Source of the DNA: Nematostella vectensis
Lineage: Eukaryota > Cnidaria > Anthozoa > Actiniaria > Edwardsiidae
DNA: 64,000 nucleotides
Direction of reading: 5' to 3'
Assembly (NCBI RefSeq): GCF_932526225.1
Contig: NC_064045.1
Span: 13,882,442 to 13,946,441, forward strand
Shown: piece by piece, positions 1-12,914 of the stretch
Numbering within the stretch: the first letter of the stretch is position 1
Layout of the letters: every line of letters starts with the position of its first letter
Translations under genes and position numbers: made by a program
Notes under the pieces: generated by a model
The model's input: the letters and a program-made list of their open reading frames with translations, nothing else
Databases searched by the model: none
Told to the model about the DNA's origin: nothing

Positions 1-1099
1 TATTTTAATTTCCATTTGTTTGATATAATTTTGCGTAACACCAACCGAGTCAACAACCGAGCGACGATGTGTCACTAACAGCTGAACTCGATATGACGAG
101 AAAGAACTGTGGCTAGTTCATGGAGATGAGGCTCTTGGGTACCGCAGATCACAAGAAGCTCACAATTCTCAAATAAGAGAAAAGCTTAGCTCTTGAACCT
201 TTGTAACGAAAAAACCCTATCATCGTTGAACATTTGGTAAGAGTTACGTTACCATCCACTCGCCCAGTGTGTCCATGATGGAACATATCGAGCCTGGACT
301 GTTCTTGTCGATACCAGCGATCTTCCAGGGAACTTAGGCGGTCATTAATTACTTCGGGGGGTGGGGGGGAATATGTAGGGGAAGGGGTACGCTTTTTTGG
401 GCGCCGATTTAGGGGGTAACATTTTTTTGGGCTGTCATTAAAGGGCGGGTCACATTTTTTGGGGCGCCGATTTAAGTCTAGTTTTAATATAATACTGAGA
501 AAGAGAGTCATTGTTCAAATGGAAATTTTATTTCCATTATATTGTTTCCTACTATTGTATATCTAGTTCCAAATTGTTAAGGTACCAATCTTGTTTTTTT
601 ATAAATAAATTTTGAGAATCCCTCAGACAGACAAAGACAGACAAAGCTGCCGTTCTATACAGTTGAACAAAACGAATACTTTAAAATGTTGCGAAACCAA
701 GAATGTCTTTGTTAACGTCGTCGACGACGTAGTATTTGTTGTTTATTAGCGAAAGTGAAGATTCAAATTGCCATGCTAGCCGATCAATATCTTAGTAAAG
801 GTTATATTCAGTTACACTCAAGTATGTATATCAAGTCTGTTTGGTTTTAAAGAAATATAATCATTGAATATAAAAATGTGGAGATGGTAATGGTAGGTGG
901 GTGGGTGGAGGGGTTGCCATTTTTGGCGCCCGGTCTAGGGGGGAGGGGGAGTCACGATATTTGGGCTTGGATTTGAGGGGGGGGGGCAAAATTTTTGAGC
1001 CCAGGGTTCTGCAAAATTGCCCCCCTCAGTAATTAATGACCGCTCCCTTACGGTTTTTCCTTATAGAAAGATGTTGGTGCATGACATTATATGACTTAC
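1..1099. other. CASKIN intron or 3' region; possible further exon and G-rich inverted-repeat element
   Basis: No confident exon is visible. A minus-strand stretch at about 231-325 reads DRWYRQEQSRLDMFHHGH and ends at a possible donor (GTGGATG then GTAACG). Its phase could continue CASKIN exon 11, but its acceptor is poor, so it is only a candidate exon. The segment 338-1047 is bounded by the inverted sequence GGTCATTAATTAC / GTAATTAATGACC, with G-rich subterminal runs at both ends. This resembles a roughly 0.7-kb non-autonomous DNA transposon. I found no matching target-site duplication. Confidence 0.35.
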
Positions 1100-4000
1100 C
1101 GCTGGCCAGGGCCACCATTTCGTACTTGCCGATGGGGGGCACTGCAGAGTCCCTCATTATCGACGAAGATCGCACTGAAAACGCAAATGGGTGACTTATT
1201 AAAGGGGTAGTGTCATGAGTTTTCGTGGGCCAAGGTTTACTCAACAATCAGCCATTAGAGGAGACTGAGGAGAACATGAAAAACTACAGATGGGTCAGTA
1301 CTTCATGTAATACACATGGTCAGTACTTCGTGTAGGATTAGGGTTTGGGACGGTGTCAGTTCATGCGTTCTTACTCGATTGCCGTCGTGGATTTGCCAGC
1401 TTAACCATCGAGGCCGGGAAATACCCTATGGTTTCTTTCTATAAAAGAAATCACAAACCTCAACATACAACAGGAAATGGATCTTACTCAATGTGAGATT
1501 TTAATTCCTTACCTTTCCAACAAAAATCTTTCCTTTCCATCTACCAGATTCATTCTGCTCTATTATCTACAGGGAAAATAAAGTGTTAGCGTGCACATCT
1601 ATATCAACTGCACGCAGCTAACTAACTGTGAATGCAGAAGTACATATTTCTTTTTCGTTCAAACTCAGGAGGAGATTTCTCATTGAAGATTCAAGGAAGG
1701 CTGCTTTAAACAATCACAGAAAAAACGGTGGCGCAAGGGCATACTTCAATATATTTTAATATATTTAAAAGTCAATCGCTTTTCATTTTAATGATTCTCA
1801 GCCTACTTTAAATGCGAAATGTTCAATTAATTGCTTGCTGCTTGACACAGATTACAATAACCAGTGTTGTATTAGTTATTCTCACGTTCGCTGGATGGAG
1901 TTGATGCGCGAACAGCATGCTTGGGTGATTTTAGGGGGACGTTATTCAACATGAATTGCCCCAGCATGCTATTCGATTATCATGTCAACCAATCTAATCG
2001 ATGACCAATCAGTATGCATGAAAAACATATTCGCTGAACATGGTATCACAAAATTCGCTTGTAAACTCACCTCAATGACGTCACCAGTTTTAAATGATAA
2101 GCAGGTTGGGTCGTATACGTTGCAGTAGTCACGCAGCGCTTTTGCCGTCACTTTGCGGTTTTTGCTTGCATCTGAAAATGGCAAGGTAACAAAAATACAT
2201 TTATGGATAATAGTCACGTAATGTTATGTCACGCAATGCTAAGTCACGTATGTAACAGTTTTGCTAACACTTTTCAGTTTTTGTTGAGATCTGAAAATGG
2301 CAAGAAACAAACAATATAATTTATGGGTTATAGTCACGCTATGCTCAATCATGCGATTCCTTTGCCGTCACTTTGCGATTTTCCAGGCATCTTGAGAAGT
2401 GCAGGCTGCGTCACTGAGCAATGCATGCCACCCATGATGGAATTGTTGTCAGGCTCACCTCGCAAGAGGTTCTTGATGTCTGCCGATGCTCGTGAAGATG
2501 TGAACTGTTCCACCAAGTCCAAAGGGGTGTAACCCTCCTCGTTAGTAATACTCACATCAGCACCATGCTGTCAACAAAACCAAGATGTGAGCGAAAAGAC
2601 CCTAATAACATGCTTGACAGTGCAATCTTGCAATTCCTGCATCAATATAGTTTGAGCCGCAGCCATTCCTATGCTTATTATTCTTGAATTTGCCACTCAA
2701 AAGTCATGTGACTCCTTAGTGCAAGGCACTGATTGGTATTCTAACATTTCATTCTATTTAATGGGTATACCCAATTCAAAATTTGCTTTGGGCAGATGTT
2801 GATGAGATTATAAACTTGAGAAATGTATAAAGAAATGATGTCACTTAAAGTGATAACATACATCAAGCAGTATCTTCACCACGTCTGTCTTGCCGTAGAG
2901 GGCAGCTTCGTGAAGCGCTGTTCCATTGGCTCCACTCTGATTGATGTCAGCACCAGCCTCAAGGAGCATTCTGGGTAAATAATAATCCCATCTTTACTAC
3001 TGAGCTTCTCCACAAGAACATATGGCAAATACGTGGAACATTTTCTTGTGTTTGTTTGTTTGTTTGTTTGTTTGTTTGGTACTTACATAACTATTTCCTC
3101 TCGGCCTGTCTTGCAGGAGATGTGTAAAGGGGGGTCAGCGCTGCGTGGGTTTTCATCATACAGGGCTAACAGCTTCTCACTGTCTTTACACCTCAGTAAT
3201 AGATCAACAACCTGTACATAGAGAGATTCAAGTAAACAGCCAGACAGAAGAGATGATTGAAATAAAAAATGAAAAACTGATTGACAGTCACATACAGATG
3301 GTCAGACAGAGGATGAGCAGGGCAGACAGAGGATAAGCAGGGCAGACAGAGGATGAGCAGGGCAGACAGAGGATAAGCAGGGCAGACAGAGGATGAGCAG
3401 GGCAGACAGAGGATAAGCAGGGCAGACAGAGGATGAGCAGGGCAGACAGAGGATGAGCAGGGCAGACAGAGGATGAGCAGGGCAGACAGAGGATGAGCAG
3501 GGCTGTAGCAGAAATCCGAATTTTTGCAAAAGACATTAAAGAACATGGCATCTGCCCTCCTCCTAAGCAAATAAAAGGAATGCTCAAAGCATGCTAGCTA
3601 TGGTCATGGATAGTTAGAAAGAGAGTTATGCCTAGGCAGAAGAAAGTCATATAGGTGGAATAGGAACAAGGGCGGATCCTGTTCCAAAAAGGGGGGGGAG
3701 CAAGGGTTTCATAAATGGGGGGATTCATTGTTCTTTCATGGATTTCTTTAAATTTCTTGTTGTTTTTTTTAAGCCAAATATCTGAAAAAAGGGGAGTAGG
3801 GCTTGCTTGGCTGACCCCTAGATCCGTCCCTGGGGGGGGGGGGGGGGGGGGGGGGTTAGGGCTTGCTTGGCCAACCCCTAGATAGGTCCATTGGGGGGGG
3901 GGGTAGGGCTTGCTTGGCAGACCCCTAGATCCGTCCCTGGGGGGGGGGGGGGGGGGGGTTAGGGCTTGCTTGGCCAACCCCTAGATAGGTCCATGGGGGG

Positions 4001-7000
4001 GGGGGTTGGGCTTGCTTGGCAGACCCCTAGATCCGTCCCTGGGGGGGGGGGGGGGTAGGGCTTGCTTGGCCAACCCCTAGATCCGTCCATGGGGGGTAGG
4101 GCTTGCTTGGCAGACCCCTAGATCCGTCCCTGGAGGGGGGGAAAGGGGGTAGGGCTTGCTTGGCCAACCCCTAAATCCCCCCCTGAGGAATAAGTGGACA
4201 ACTCACATGGATGTGACCAAATCTGCAGGCAAGGTCTAAGGCTGACTCCCCATTCTTGTTGATTACAGTTGCGTCTACATTTGCCTCCAGAAGAACCTCC
4301 ACCACACCCACATTGCAGTGCTGGCATGCGAGATGAAGAGGGGTTTCACCACTGTCAGAGCAAAGGTTGACACATGACCGCGCTTGTATCAGGAGCTTAG
4401 CAATCTGAGCCTTTCCTGCCCAGGCAGACAGGTGAAGTGGAGACATTCCTGTGTAAGTTAGAGTCACACTTTTAGTATTACAATATGATGCAGATACAAG
4501 ATACATTCATGACTTTCTTTGAAAGCTGTAATTAGTATTCTTGTTTAGGAGTGCCATTAAAAATTTTATCAGCTTTGCCATCAAACATGAGTAAGAAAAT
4601 TACGAAATTTTCACGACAAATGGCAGGGAAATCGCAACAGCTATAAGCCAATTACTGTGGGCCCAGTGAATAATACGACCACTTGTAGGTGGTTTGAGAA
4701 TCATCCAAGTCCCCCTAAAAATACCAAGATGTAAACTTGACAACCATAAAAAAACCACTTGACCCTAAAACACCAATGACAGAAAAAGCTGTGTGACATG
4801 GTCATTGTTCGGAATGGCCCCCTAATTTTTTTTCTTGCAGAAATTTTGTTAAGGCAACCAATAAATAATTAGTAAGTGCGCTCTTGTACATAAACAGATA
4901 CACGGCAACCTTACACGTACCTTTATTTTTAAGCGAGCATCAGAAACTTTATAGTTTTGTACATAGTAGATCCACCCGCTATGCAAATTTTAATATACGC
5001 TGCCCGAAATACAGTAGGGAGACAGAAGGCGGGCGCACTTTTTCCGTTTCTGCCACCCGCCTTTGGAACAGTCTCCATATTACAACAAGGCGAATCGAAC
5101 AACCTGGGCCCTTCAAGAAATCTCTAAGAGATAGGGCGTTTTCGGAGCAGCGTCTTTTGCACCATTTTATCATATAATTTTTGTTATTTATTGTTAATTT
5201 TTAATATAGTATTTTTAGAATTTTTATAACATAGTCGGATTTGTATATATTATATATTTAAGGGAGGGCCACAAGTTTATTAGCTATGCTATTATGTGTC
5301 ACCCTCATTTTAAATAAAGTCTTTATTATTATATTATTATAAAAATACCGGACCCCTAAAAAATATGACTTGGATATGGGGAGTACCCCATTGGCTAAAT
5401 ATCCCACCCAATAATATAATGAATAATGTAGCTATTCACGCCTATCTTAATGGGGGTCTTTTGGGGGCATTTTGACCTACCTTTTTTATCCCTTGCATTG
5501 ACATTACATTGCATGTCCAGTAAGGCCATGACAATCTCTGTGTTTCCTGTGAGGGAGGCATGGTGTAGTGCTGTGAATCTGGAAAAAGTATGTGAAAGTG
5601 TGACCATTTTAAAGCTTTATAAAATGAATTTTATTACCTACTCAAGATCAGATATTATTCTGATAATAAGGAGACATTTTTTAAAATAATTATAACATGA
5701 TGAGGATGATAATAGCAACAAATATGAAGGGTGCATATATAGAAGCACATAGAAGACAAATTTAAACATAGATAATGATATTTCATAGGAACTCACCCAT
5801 CTTCATCTTGAAAATTTAAGTTATATTTGGATTTTGACCCTTTTTCTGAAAAAAAAAAACAAGAAAAGTGTTAATTGCAAATAATACAAGTATAAACTGG
5901 AAAAACCTTATGGAATTGAATTATTATCGTATGTTTTGCACTTTGCATGTTTTTCTATATTGATTGATTACTGACAAGGATTGTCATTTAAAATAAGAAA
6001 TAATGATTATGCATGTCAAAGACCTATGCTGTAAATAAACCAACATGTTTTGGTCATGCCACACATTGGATATCAGGCTCTGAGGGGGTTAACATTTTAA
6101 AGCTAATTTAATATAGTGACAGCTATTTTTAACACAACAGTATATCATTAAAAGGAGACATTGTTTTTAGCTTATTTTGTGTTCATAGGTCTTAACATAA
6201 TATTTTGATACTTATTCTATTGAAAAAATACAACATTTGTGGTTAAAGCATGGTTGACATGGCAAAGATGTATGACAAAAGAAAAGATATTAATTATACA
6301 TCGCTTTTGAAAATAATAAAGTACAACTTTCTAGAAAAAATATACTAAGGGGTTTTATGGCTTGTGTGGCAAACAAATAATAGCAGCTGGTATTAGGGAA
6401 TATTTCTTTTATGAGTTAACTTTATATAACAGGTTTTAACCTTACAAAAAAGCCTGTGCATTTACACTTTATAAGCTACGTAAATCTATGTAACCAATGA
6501 AATCATTATTATATATTCAGCACTGAAAATATCAAAAATTATCTGGAGCCATACCAGTTCAGTGAGCTAAAAGCATTATGTCTAGGATTTTACATAATGT
6601 AAAATAATTACCTAATTAGAGGTGTCGTATTATCAAGAAAAAAGTTAATAGTCATTTAAAAGAAATGTATACTGCACTATCAGAACAAGATATTTTAGAC
6701 GACTGAGAAGCCTGATAGTTTGACTATTATTACAAAATTCCTCAAGGGAACCGATTCCATCGATGTTACTCAATCTATTTGAGTGTACAGGATATAATCT
6801 GAGGAATGAGAAACTGACTCTTTTTGGTTTAATATTTCTGTTTCATATTTGAAAATATTAAACAGATTAACAAGTGTTGTCAAAATATCCTATCAGATAC
6901 ATAAGCTAAGCTTGAATTAAATATACAGTAAAGATTTTAAATATTTATTCATATTAATAATTCTGGGAGACAATATGGGTGAAATTTTAAAATAACACAT

Positions 7001-7887
7001 TTGTAAATGTTTATTACTGAACCCAAGCCATCATATCGAATACATTTTAGTTTTATCGCGCTCCGTGCCATTAGTAAAACCATTAAGTTTAATAAATAAT
7101 GTATTATAACATATGTTGCATTTACTTAATTATGGAGATTTTACACACCAGGAAAGAAATCGTAATATTTTATGTGACTTGTCTTTAACCTTTCACAATA
7201 TTTAGGGGTTAACAAAATACGAAAAAAAAAATTATCGGATGTCACAATCGTTTGGAAAATAAGGACGACACACATATAAAATTTTTAAGGGATAAAAACA
7301 ATTAATTAAAGCAGGGCTCTAATTCTATTTGCAAATACAATTTTCGAGAATTTTTATATGATAGACAGTAGAAATTTTCCTGTTTGATGATTTCAATAAC
7401 GCTTACACAATATTGAGTCAGGCAAAGTAGAAACTCAATAAGGCAGAGTATTAGAGCGAATCTCGTAGATAATAGAGTTGAGATTGGTTTTAGATGGAGT
7501 GGTATTTCCTCTCTAACGCTGAAAGCATTTGATTGCCTCATTAGTAAAGGTTTTTGTTGTGTATAAAAAAGTCAAACACAAAAGTCGCGTGCGAAGGAAT
7601 AACTACAACACACGCCAAACAAGAAATTTTCCCTCCAACGTCATATTGACAATATAGCCTCCCAGCTATCGTTTACTGCATAAAAACAGCTGTGCTTTGA
7701 TAGAATTAGCCAATACATACACAAATAAATCGCTACAGTAAAAACAGAATAGTGTCAGCGTGAATTGTTAGCGAGGGGTGGAGAGAAACTTACTTGACTT
7801 CGCTGAGTAGATTTTCGCCAGGATTTTACGAACCGTGGCAGTATCATTTACTTTTACAGCTTGTAGGAGCTCTTGATCTTTCGCCAT
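1100..7887 (-). CDS. CASKIN: CASKIN homologue, N-terminal part (ankyrin repeats + SH3); continues beyond the left edge
   Basis: Vertebrate CASKINs are CASK-binding scaffolds of synapse and cytoskeleton. Eleven minus-strand coding exons join in phase: 7794-7887, 5797-5845, 5481-5578, 4207-4448, 3087-3211, 2862-2970, 2459-2567, 2071-2171, 1513-1566, 1375-1438, 1100-1174 (373 codons plus one base). The start is the ATG at 7887 ([12 protein letters not shown], the family's typical N-terminus). About six ankyrin repeats cover residues 48-250 ([41 protein letters not shown]), then a degenerate seventh ([16 protein letters not shown]). An SH3 domain spans about 283-338 ([27 protein letters not shown]), split over three exons. 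The SAM domains and proline-rich tail expected of the family would lie left of the window. Domain order is seen; identity rests on family resemblance. CASK binding itself is not shown. Confidence 0.88.
3297..3503. repeat. 20-bp minisatellite in a CASKIN intron
   Basis: About ten head-to-tail copies of a 20-base unit (GGCAGACAGAGGATGAGCAG, with ATGAGC/ATAAGC alternation) lie in the intron between CASKIN exons 4 and 5. Minus-strand frames stay open through it (a repeated serine/leucine/cysteine/proline pattern). This comes from the repeat and is not evidence of a gene. Confidence 0.9.
3690..4190. repeat. G-tract-rich repeat, about 60-bp unit
   Basis: About seven copies share the core AGGGCTTGCTTGGC.AACCCC followed by TAGATCCGTCC and a run of 9 to over 20 guanines, all in the CASKIN intron between exons 4 and 5. 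The array ends about 17 bp from the donor of exon 4 (at 4206). Long G runs on the plus strand, which is the non-transcribed sequence complement of this gene, could form G-quadruplexes. Assembly length here is likely unreliable. Confidence 0.85.
4830..5345 (+). mobile_element. 3' end of a non-LTR retrotransposon (CR1/L2-like), truncated
   Basis: The plus-strand frame 4884-5177 reads [20 protein letters not shown], then [17 protein letters not shown]. This is the typical C-terminus of LINE reverse-transcriptase proteins (basic TR..., GGRTF, lWNSLP-like). A short AT-rich 3' UTR with AATAAA follows, then a TAT/TTA microsatellite tail at 5328-5341, as in CR1/L2-type 3' ends. It is inserted antisense in CASKIN intron 3 (4449-5480). 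The endonuclease and catalytic RT are missing, so it is a dead 5'-truncated copy. The family call is from the C-terminal motif only. Confidence 0.7.
5846..7793. other. CASKIN intron 1, AT-rich, no feature seen
   Basis: This is a long first intron between exon 1 (7794-7887) and exon 2 (5797-5845). It is strongly AT-rich with only short chance reading frames. I recognised no transposon protein, tandem array or RNA gene in it. Confidence 0.6.
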
Positions 7888-9322
7888 GGTAGATCCACAG
7901 TTATCTAGGCTTCAGGCCGAAGCCCAGGACATTGGATCGCGGTTTTGCGGTGCAGATGTGTAGACACCTAGACACATCAAATGTGCGATCAATCTGAATT
8001 ATTCATTGGATTTCTCTCCCTCACGTACATTCCTTTGGACAAATAGGGCTCCATACTGGTCTGTTGATGTCTTAAAGGCTAACAAGGCTTGTTATAAAGG
8101 TAATTTCCGACAAATCAACAAATTTTGATGCTCATTTGAACGCCAATTGCTTCTCTTGTGTGTAAACACGAAGGGGTCGAAGGCCGATCGATCGCACTTC
8201 GCTAGTGCTTCGGGGCTCTTGGATGATAAGTACAATATGTCACTTCCGGTTTATGTGGGAGCCAAATGTCTTTACAATTACTTTACAATTTCCCCGAAGA
8301 TCGTATGATTAATATCTCTAGCTTCGTATTTTACCGCTAAGAGATGCGTGTGATATGTTGACGCAGAAAATCTAATCATATAATAAACCAATCACTCAGG
8401 TTTACCACCGGAAATCTTTTGTCTATGAAGAGGAAGTTGTTAGGGAGGGCCCTCGACGTGTATTTTGTATTTCCGGCAAAATTCTGCATAGTACCTTCCT
8501 TTAAAGGAAAATCATTACCTCCCTACCGGTTCTATGACCCCACTAAACAATTTTTCCGGCCTGGAGGTCGATTTTATTCTATTCTTTTAATTTAATGCTT
8601 TTGTTCCATCGCAATTCTAAAATGTCCTACGGCGACCCTAAAAAATTATTTTGTTATAGTCAAATGACTTTATTCAGTAAATAACCCCGGCTTGATCAAA
8701 TTAATTGTGTACAATACTTGGTGTACAGCCAGGAAGAAAATCCAGGAAATGTTCTTGAATGTTTGGTTGAGTAGCACCCACAGCTTATTAGGCGCTTATT
8801 TGATATTTAGCGCAAATAAGCAGCTGATCGCAAAAAAGGTTGGGCGATAAAGCAAGGAATTGGACTACAAATTCATCTTCCAGGATCTTTCTCAAATATT
8901 TCTTTTTCAAGCGCGCGGGGCGGCGAGTGTTGAATACGATCTGCGTGCAAATGGTTTCTTCTCACGTAGAAATTTATGCTTCGACTGCTCAGCGCCAGAG
9001 TGTTCGTGCCTCGGGGCCGTAGCAGGGGTGCGGCATTGGGGGCACGTGCCCCCCCCCCAATATTTTAAATGACCAACTTTCTTGGTGATACTTTACTCTG
9101 CCCCCCCCCCCCCCCCTAATATTTCGAGGTCTGCCAGCTCTGTCGGAATCAACCTCAGCGTGCAAACGTCCATAAGCACAGCATTAATTATGCCCCATAA
9201 TGATGTCCTAGGGCAACTCCTGTAGTGAAAAAGGGGTAATTTTTAAACAAATTGCAAGAAAACTGTTGTCAGCAACAGGCCACAGCGCTTCATACCGACT
9301 TCGGTCAGCGGTATCTGATCAC
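7888..9322. promoter_or_regulatory. CASKIN upstream region / intergenic
   Basis: This region holds the 5' UTR and promoter of CASKIN on the minus strand. Several ETS-like CTTCCGG/CCGGAA cores are visible (about 8242, 8407 and 8471). I see no TATA box at a convincing distance. Short C runs flank a repeat-like piece at 9043-9125 (AATATTT with poly-C). No gene is supported. The stretch ends at the left target-site copy of the large transposon. Confidence 0.4.
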
Positions 9323-9366
9323 AATTTTGGGTAAGTACTTTAAGTACGCATCCTGAAGTGTATCAT

Positions 9367-10857
9367 ACACAGCTATCAACACGATACACAGCTATCTACA
9401 CCATACACAGCTATCCACACCATACACAGCTATCTACACCATACACAGCCATCCACAGCTATCCACACCATACACAGCTATCCACACCATACACAACTAT
9501 CCACACCATACACAACCATCCACCCCATACACAGCTATCCACACCATCCACAACCATCCACATCTATCCACACCATACACAGCCATACACACCATACACA
9601 GCTATCCACACCATACACAGCCATACACAGCTATCCACACCATACACAGCTATCCACACCATACACAGCCATACACACCATACACAGCTATCTACACCAT
9701 ACACAGCCATCCACAGCTATCCACACCATCCACACCATCCACAGCTATCCACACCATCCACAGCTATCTACACCATACACAGCTATCCACCCCATCCACA
9801 GCTATCCATACCATACACAGCTATCTACACCATACACAGCCATCCACAGCTATCCACACCATCCACAGCTATCCACACCATCCACAGCTATCCACACCAT
9901 ACACAGCTATCCACACCATACACACCCATCCACACCATACACAGCTATCCACGCTATACACAGCCATACACAGCTATCCACACCATACACAGCTATCCAC
10001 ACCATACACAGCTATCCACACCATACACAGCTATCCACAGCTATCCACACCATACAAAGCTGTCCACACCATCCACATCTATCCACACTATACACAACCA
10101 TACACAGCTATCCACACCATACACAGCTATCTACACCATACACAGCTATCCACACCATACACAGCTATCCACACCATCCACAGCTATCCACATCATCCAC
10201 AGCTATCCACACCATCCACAGCTATCCACACCATACACAGCTATCCACACCATCCACAGCTATCCACACCATACACAGCCATCCACAGCTATCCACACCA
10301 CATACACACCTATCTACACCATACACAGCTATCCACACCATACACAGCCATACACAGCTATCCACAGGTATCCGCACCATACACAGCTATCCACACCATA
10401 CACAGCTATCTACACCATACACAGCCATACACAGCTATCCACACCATCCACAACCATCCACATCTATCCACACTATACACAGCCATACACACCATACACA
10501 GCTATCCACACCATACACAGCTATCCACACCATACACAGCTATCCACACCATACACAGCCATACACCATACACAGCTATCTACACCATACACAGCCATCC
10601 ACAGCTATCCACACCATCCATACCATCCACAGCTATCCACACCATCCACAGCTATCTACACCATACACAGCTATCCGCCCCATCCACAGCTATCCACACC
10701 ATACACAGCTATCTACACCATACACAGCCATCCACAGCTATCCACACCATCCACAGCTATCCACACTATCCACAGCTATCCACACCATCCACAGCTATCC
10801 ACACCATACACAGCTATCCACACCATACACACCCATCCACACCATACACAGCTATGG
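9367..10857 (+). repeat. Left subterminal 19-bp minisatellite of the large transposon
   Basis: Tandem units of 19 bases (ACACAGCTATCCACACCAT, with frequent ATAC/ATCC and TCCACA/TCTACA variants), about 75-80 copies. Three units equal 57 bases, so all three plus-strand frames give the same 19-residue period rich in His, Tyr, Thr and Ile, and no frame contains a stop. The 502-codon open frame here is a by-product of the repeat. Confidence 0.95.
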
Positions 10858-10911
10858 TGTCAGTGACACAGCTGAACCGCCAGAAATAATCTCCCTGATA
10901 AGATCGTATGA

Positions 10912-12549
10912 GTGTCCGTCACTGATATACACACCAGTGAAGGGTCTCTTTTGGCTCCTAAAAAGCAGCCAATAACTCTACGCAGTGAAGACGACGTGAT
11001 GAGCTGTAAGGCTGAGTACAAGCGGGGAAACATCAAACTCGCCTGTCGAGCAATAAGCATCAACAAAAATGCAGGTAACGTTGGGCTGAAAAGTATAGTT
11101 CATGGGGAGTATTATGTCTTTTATGCCTTGTACATAAATTTATTTTAGAATAATTATTGTAATTGTTTGTGATATATATGTAATGAAGGTGCGAAGTTGG
11201 ACAAAGGAAGAGTTTGAACTTGCATTTTTCCATTTATATTTGTCCTTTTTATGGTAACTTGAAAGTTGTACAATGACATGAGGGAATTGCAGTTTTGTCC
11301 AGAAATGAAGGAATGAAGACAGCATTTTCAGTACACAATTTGCTATATTTAGCATGCAATGTGACCTCTAATCACATTGCACATCAGAAACTTTCCACAT
11401 CTTGTCAGATGCCCTATATGGAATATACTGAAAAAAAAAATTTAAACAGGTACCGGAGAAACTGGTGGCACTGGAGGGAATACAAGGAAGCGTCGCTTGG
11501 ACATGGGGCCAATGCAGATGAAAATAGGCTCTGGAATACCACCCATGTACAACTGGTAAAGGATTTGGAGAAAAGAGGTGTGCTTTGGCGCTTTTGTGCT
11601 AAACATCTAACACTCTGGACAGATGAGATAATGAGCGGTAACAGTGGAGGTGTCAATGATGAACCTAATTGGGAAGAGCACATTGCTGTTGTGATAGAAC
11701 CACCCAAGAGCAGAAGGCTATCACCTGGGTCCCAAAAGGAACGGTCACCCCAGTCAAGCCAATCAGGCAACAGTAACTTTGAAATGATGATGGCTCTAGA
11801 AGCAAAACGGAGTGAAACACTTCAATCTGCTATAATGATTATGCTGGCACAATCAACAGCATTGCAGGTTGGTCATAGTGACATTACAGTGTATTAGTGA
11901 TAAATAAACCGAAGAGTGTTTCAGGGGTTTATGAAAACCTCTCTATACTCTAACTCTTATATTACTGATTGAGTGATTTGAACTCCAAACAGCTCCCAAG
12001 GCAGCAAACAACTGGTATGCCAGCCCATGCTGCTGCAGGCAAAGGTATAGTATGTTATGTCTATATTGTAACATCGTGTTGTTCAATAGTTGGTACAATA
12101 TTAATACTGGAATCATTTCCTTTACTTTTTTATTTCTGGAAATTCCAAATGTTTTGGGGGCAATTCCACAATTGTGTGTGTGTGTGTGTGTGTGGGGGGG
12201 GGGTATAGGTTGTTGCATGAATGACACAGTCACATGAACAGGTTCCTTTCACATGAGCACTAGTATTACATTAATTAACTGTGATGTCAATATTTTCACA
12301 GCACTGGCCCAGATGACTGAAGCGGACTGTCGCTCCTGGATTGAGTCAATTCAGTTACCAAAGTATGTCAAGACATTTTCTGACAGTTCCGTTTATGGCC
12401 CAATGCTAGAAGCATTTATCCATCCACAATTTGGAAGGCAACTACTCATGTCAACTGGGATATCAGAAGAGGACTGTATCTCTCTGGTACCAGAGATCTA
12501 CAGATTGAAAGCTCGTGGGTTTAACAGGTCGTCTGCAATCTCAGTTTAG
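10912..12549 (+). pseudogene. Fragmentary transposon-borne gene with C-terminal SAM-like domain
   Basis: Visible pieces: an exon ending at 11074 (...KLACRAISINKNAG, donor GTAACG); an open block 11450-11867 (…LTLWTDEIMSG…DEPNWEEH…, ending TALQ before GTTGGT); exon 11993-12044 (LPRQQTTGMPAHAAAGK); and terminal exon 12302-12549, stop TAG. The last three join in phase. The final exon reads DCRSWIESIQLPKYVKTF...GISEEDCISLVPEIYRLK, which fits a SAM-like helical domain. The early part has the flavour of Myb/SANT-like DNA-binding proteins of transposons, but this is weak. In the 11450 block the frame reached from the first exon hits a stop at about 11553, while the frame that stays open downstream is shifted by one. 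That suggests a frameshift or a missed exon. It is likely an accessory protein of the large element. I do not recognise a named family. Confidence 0.5.
12175..12205. repeat. TG microsatellite followed by a G run
   Basis: About nine TG dinucleotides followed by nine guanines, in the intron before the SAM-like terminal exon. Confidence 0.85.
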
Positions 12550-12691
12550 TGCATGTCATTAGAATGTAATGCAACTCACATCTCACTGTACATGCTTGTG
12601 TGATTTACTTTACATTTGAGGTAATCTACAAGTACTGTAAATGTTAATGTTTGGATCTGCCAATACTGCTTACATTTTAACCCATTATTAT

Positions 12692-12775
12692 TGTACGACG
12701 GTCAAGTGCTAAGTGACTTTATTATCTCAAAACCATGACGTCATACAACGTCACGCAATCATACATAATACAACA
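12692..12775 (-). repeat. 3' LTR of the gypsy element (84 bp)
   Basis: It is identical by eye to 17717-17800. Read on the minus strand it carries a perfect CRE-type palindrome TGACGTCA and an AATAAA signal (GATAATAAAGTC). Directly upstream on the same strand, 12776-12786 is the purine tract GAAAGGGGGA, which abuts the TG of the LTR. Confidence 0.93.
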
Positions 12776-12914
12776 TCCCCCTTTCAGTTTACACAAGATC
12801 ATGTCCATAAACTTATAACTAACAAACTTGAATTGGAACGGTCTAAATGCTAATTTGCATCCACACTAAATAATCATCATAATCAGGTGTTCAGTGACAC
12901 TTGTGAACGTCCAA

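Noticed and set aside
4884-5177. A small host gene of 97 codons
   Set aside because: It is the C-terminal tail of a LINE protein with a microsatellite 3' end.
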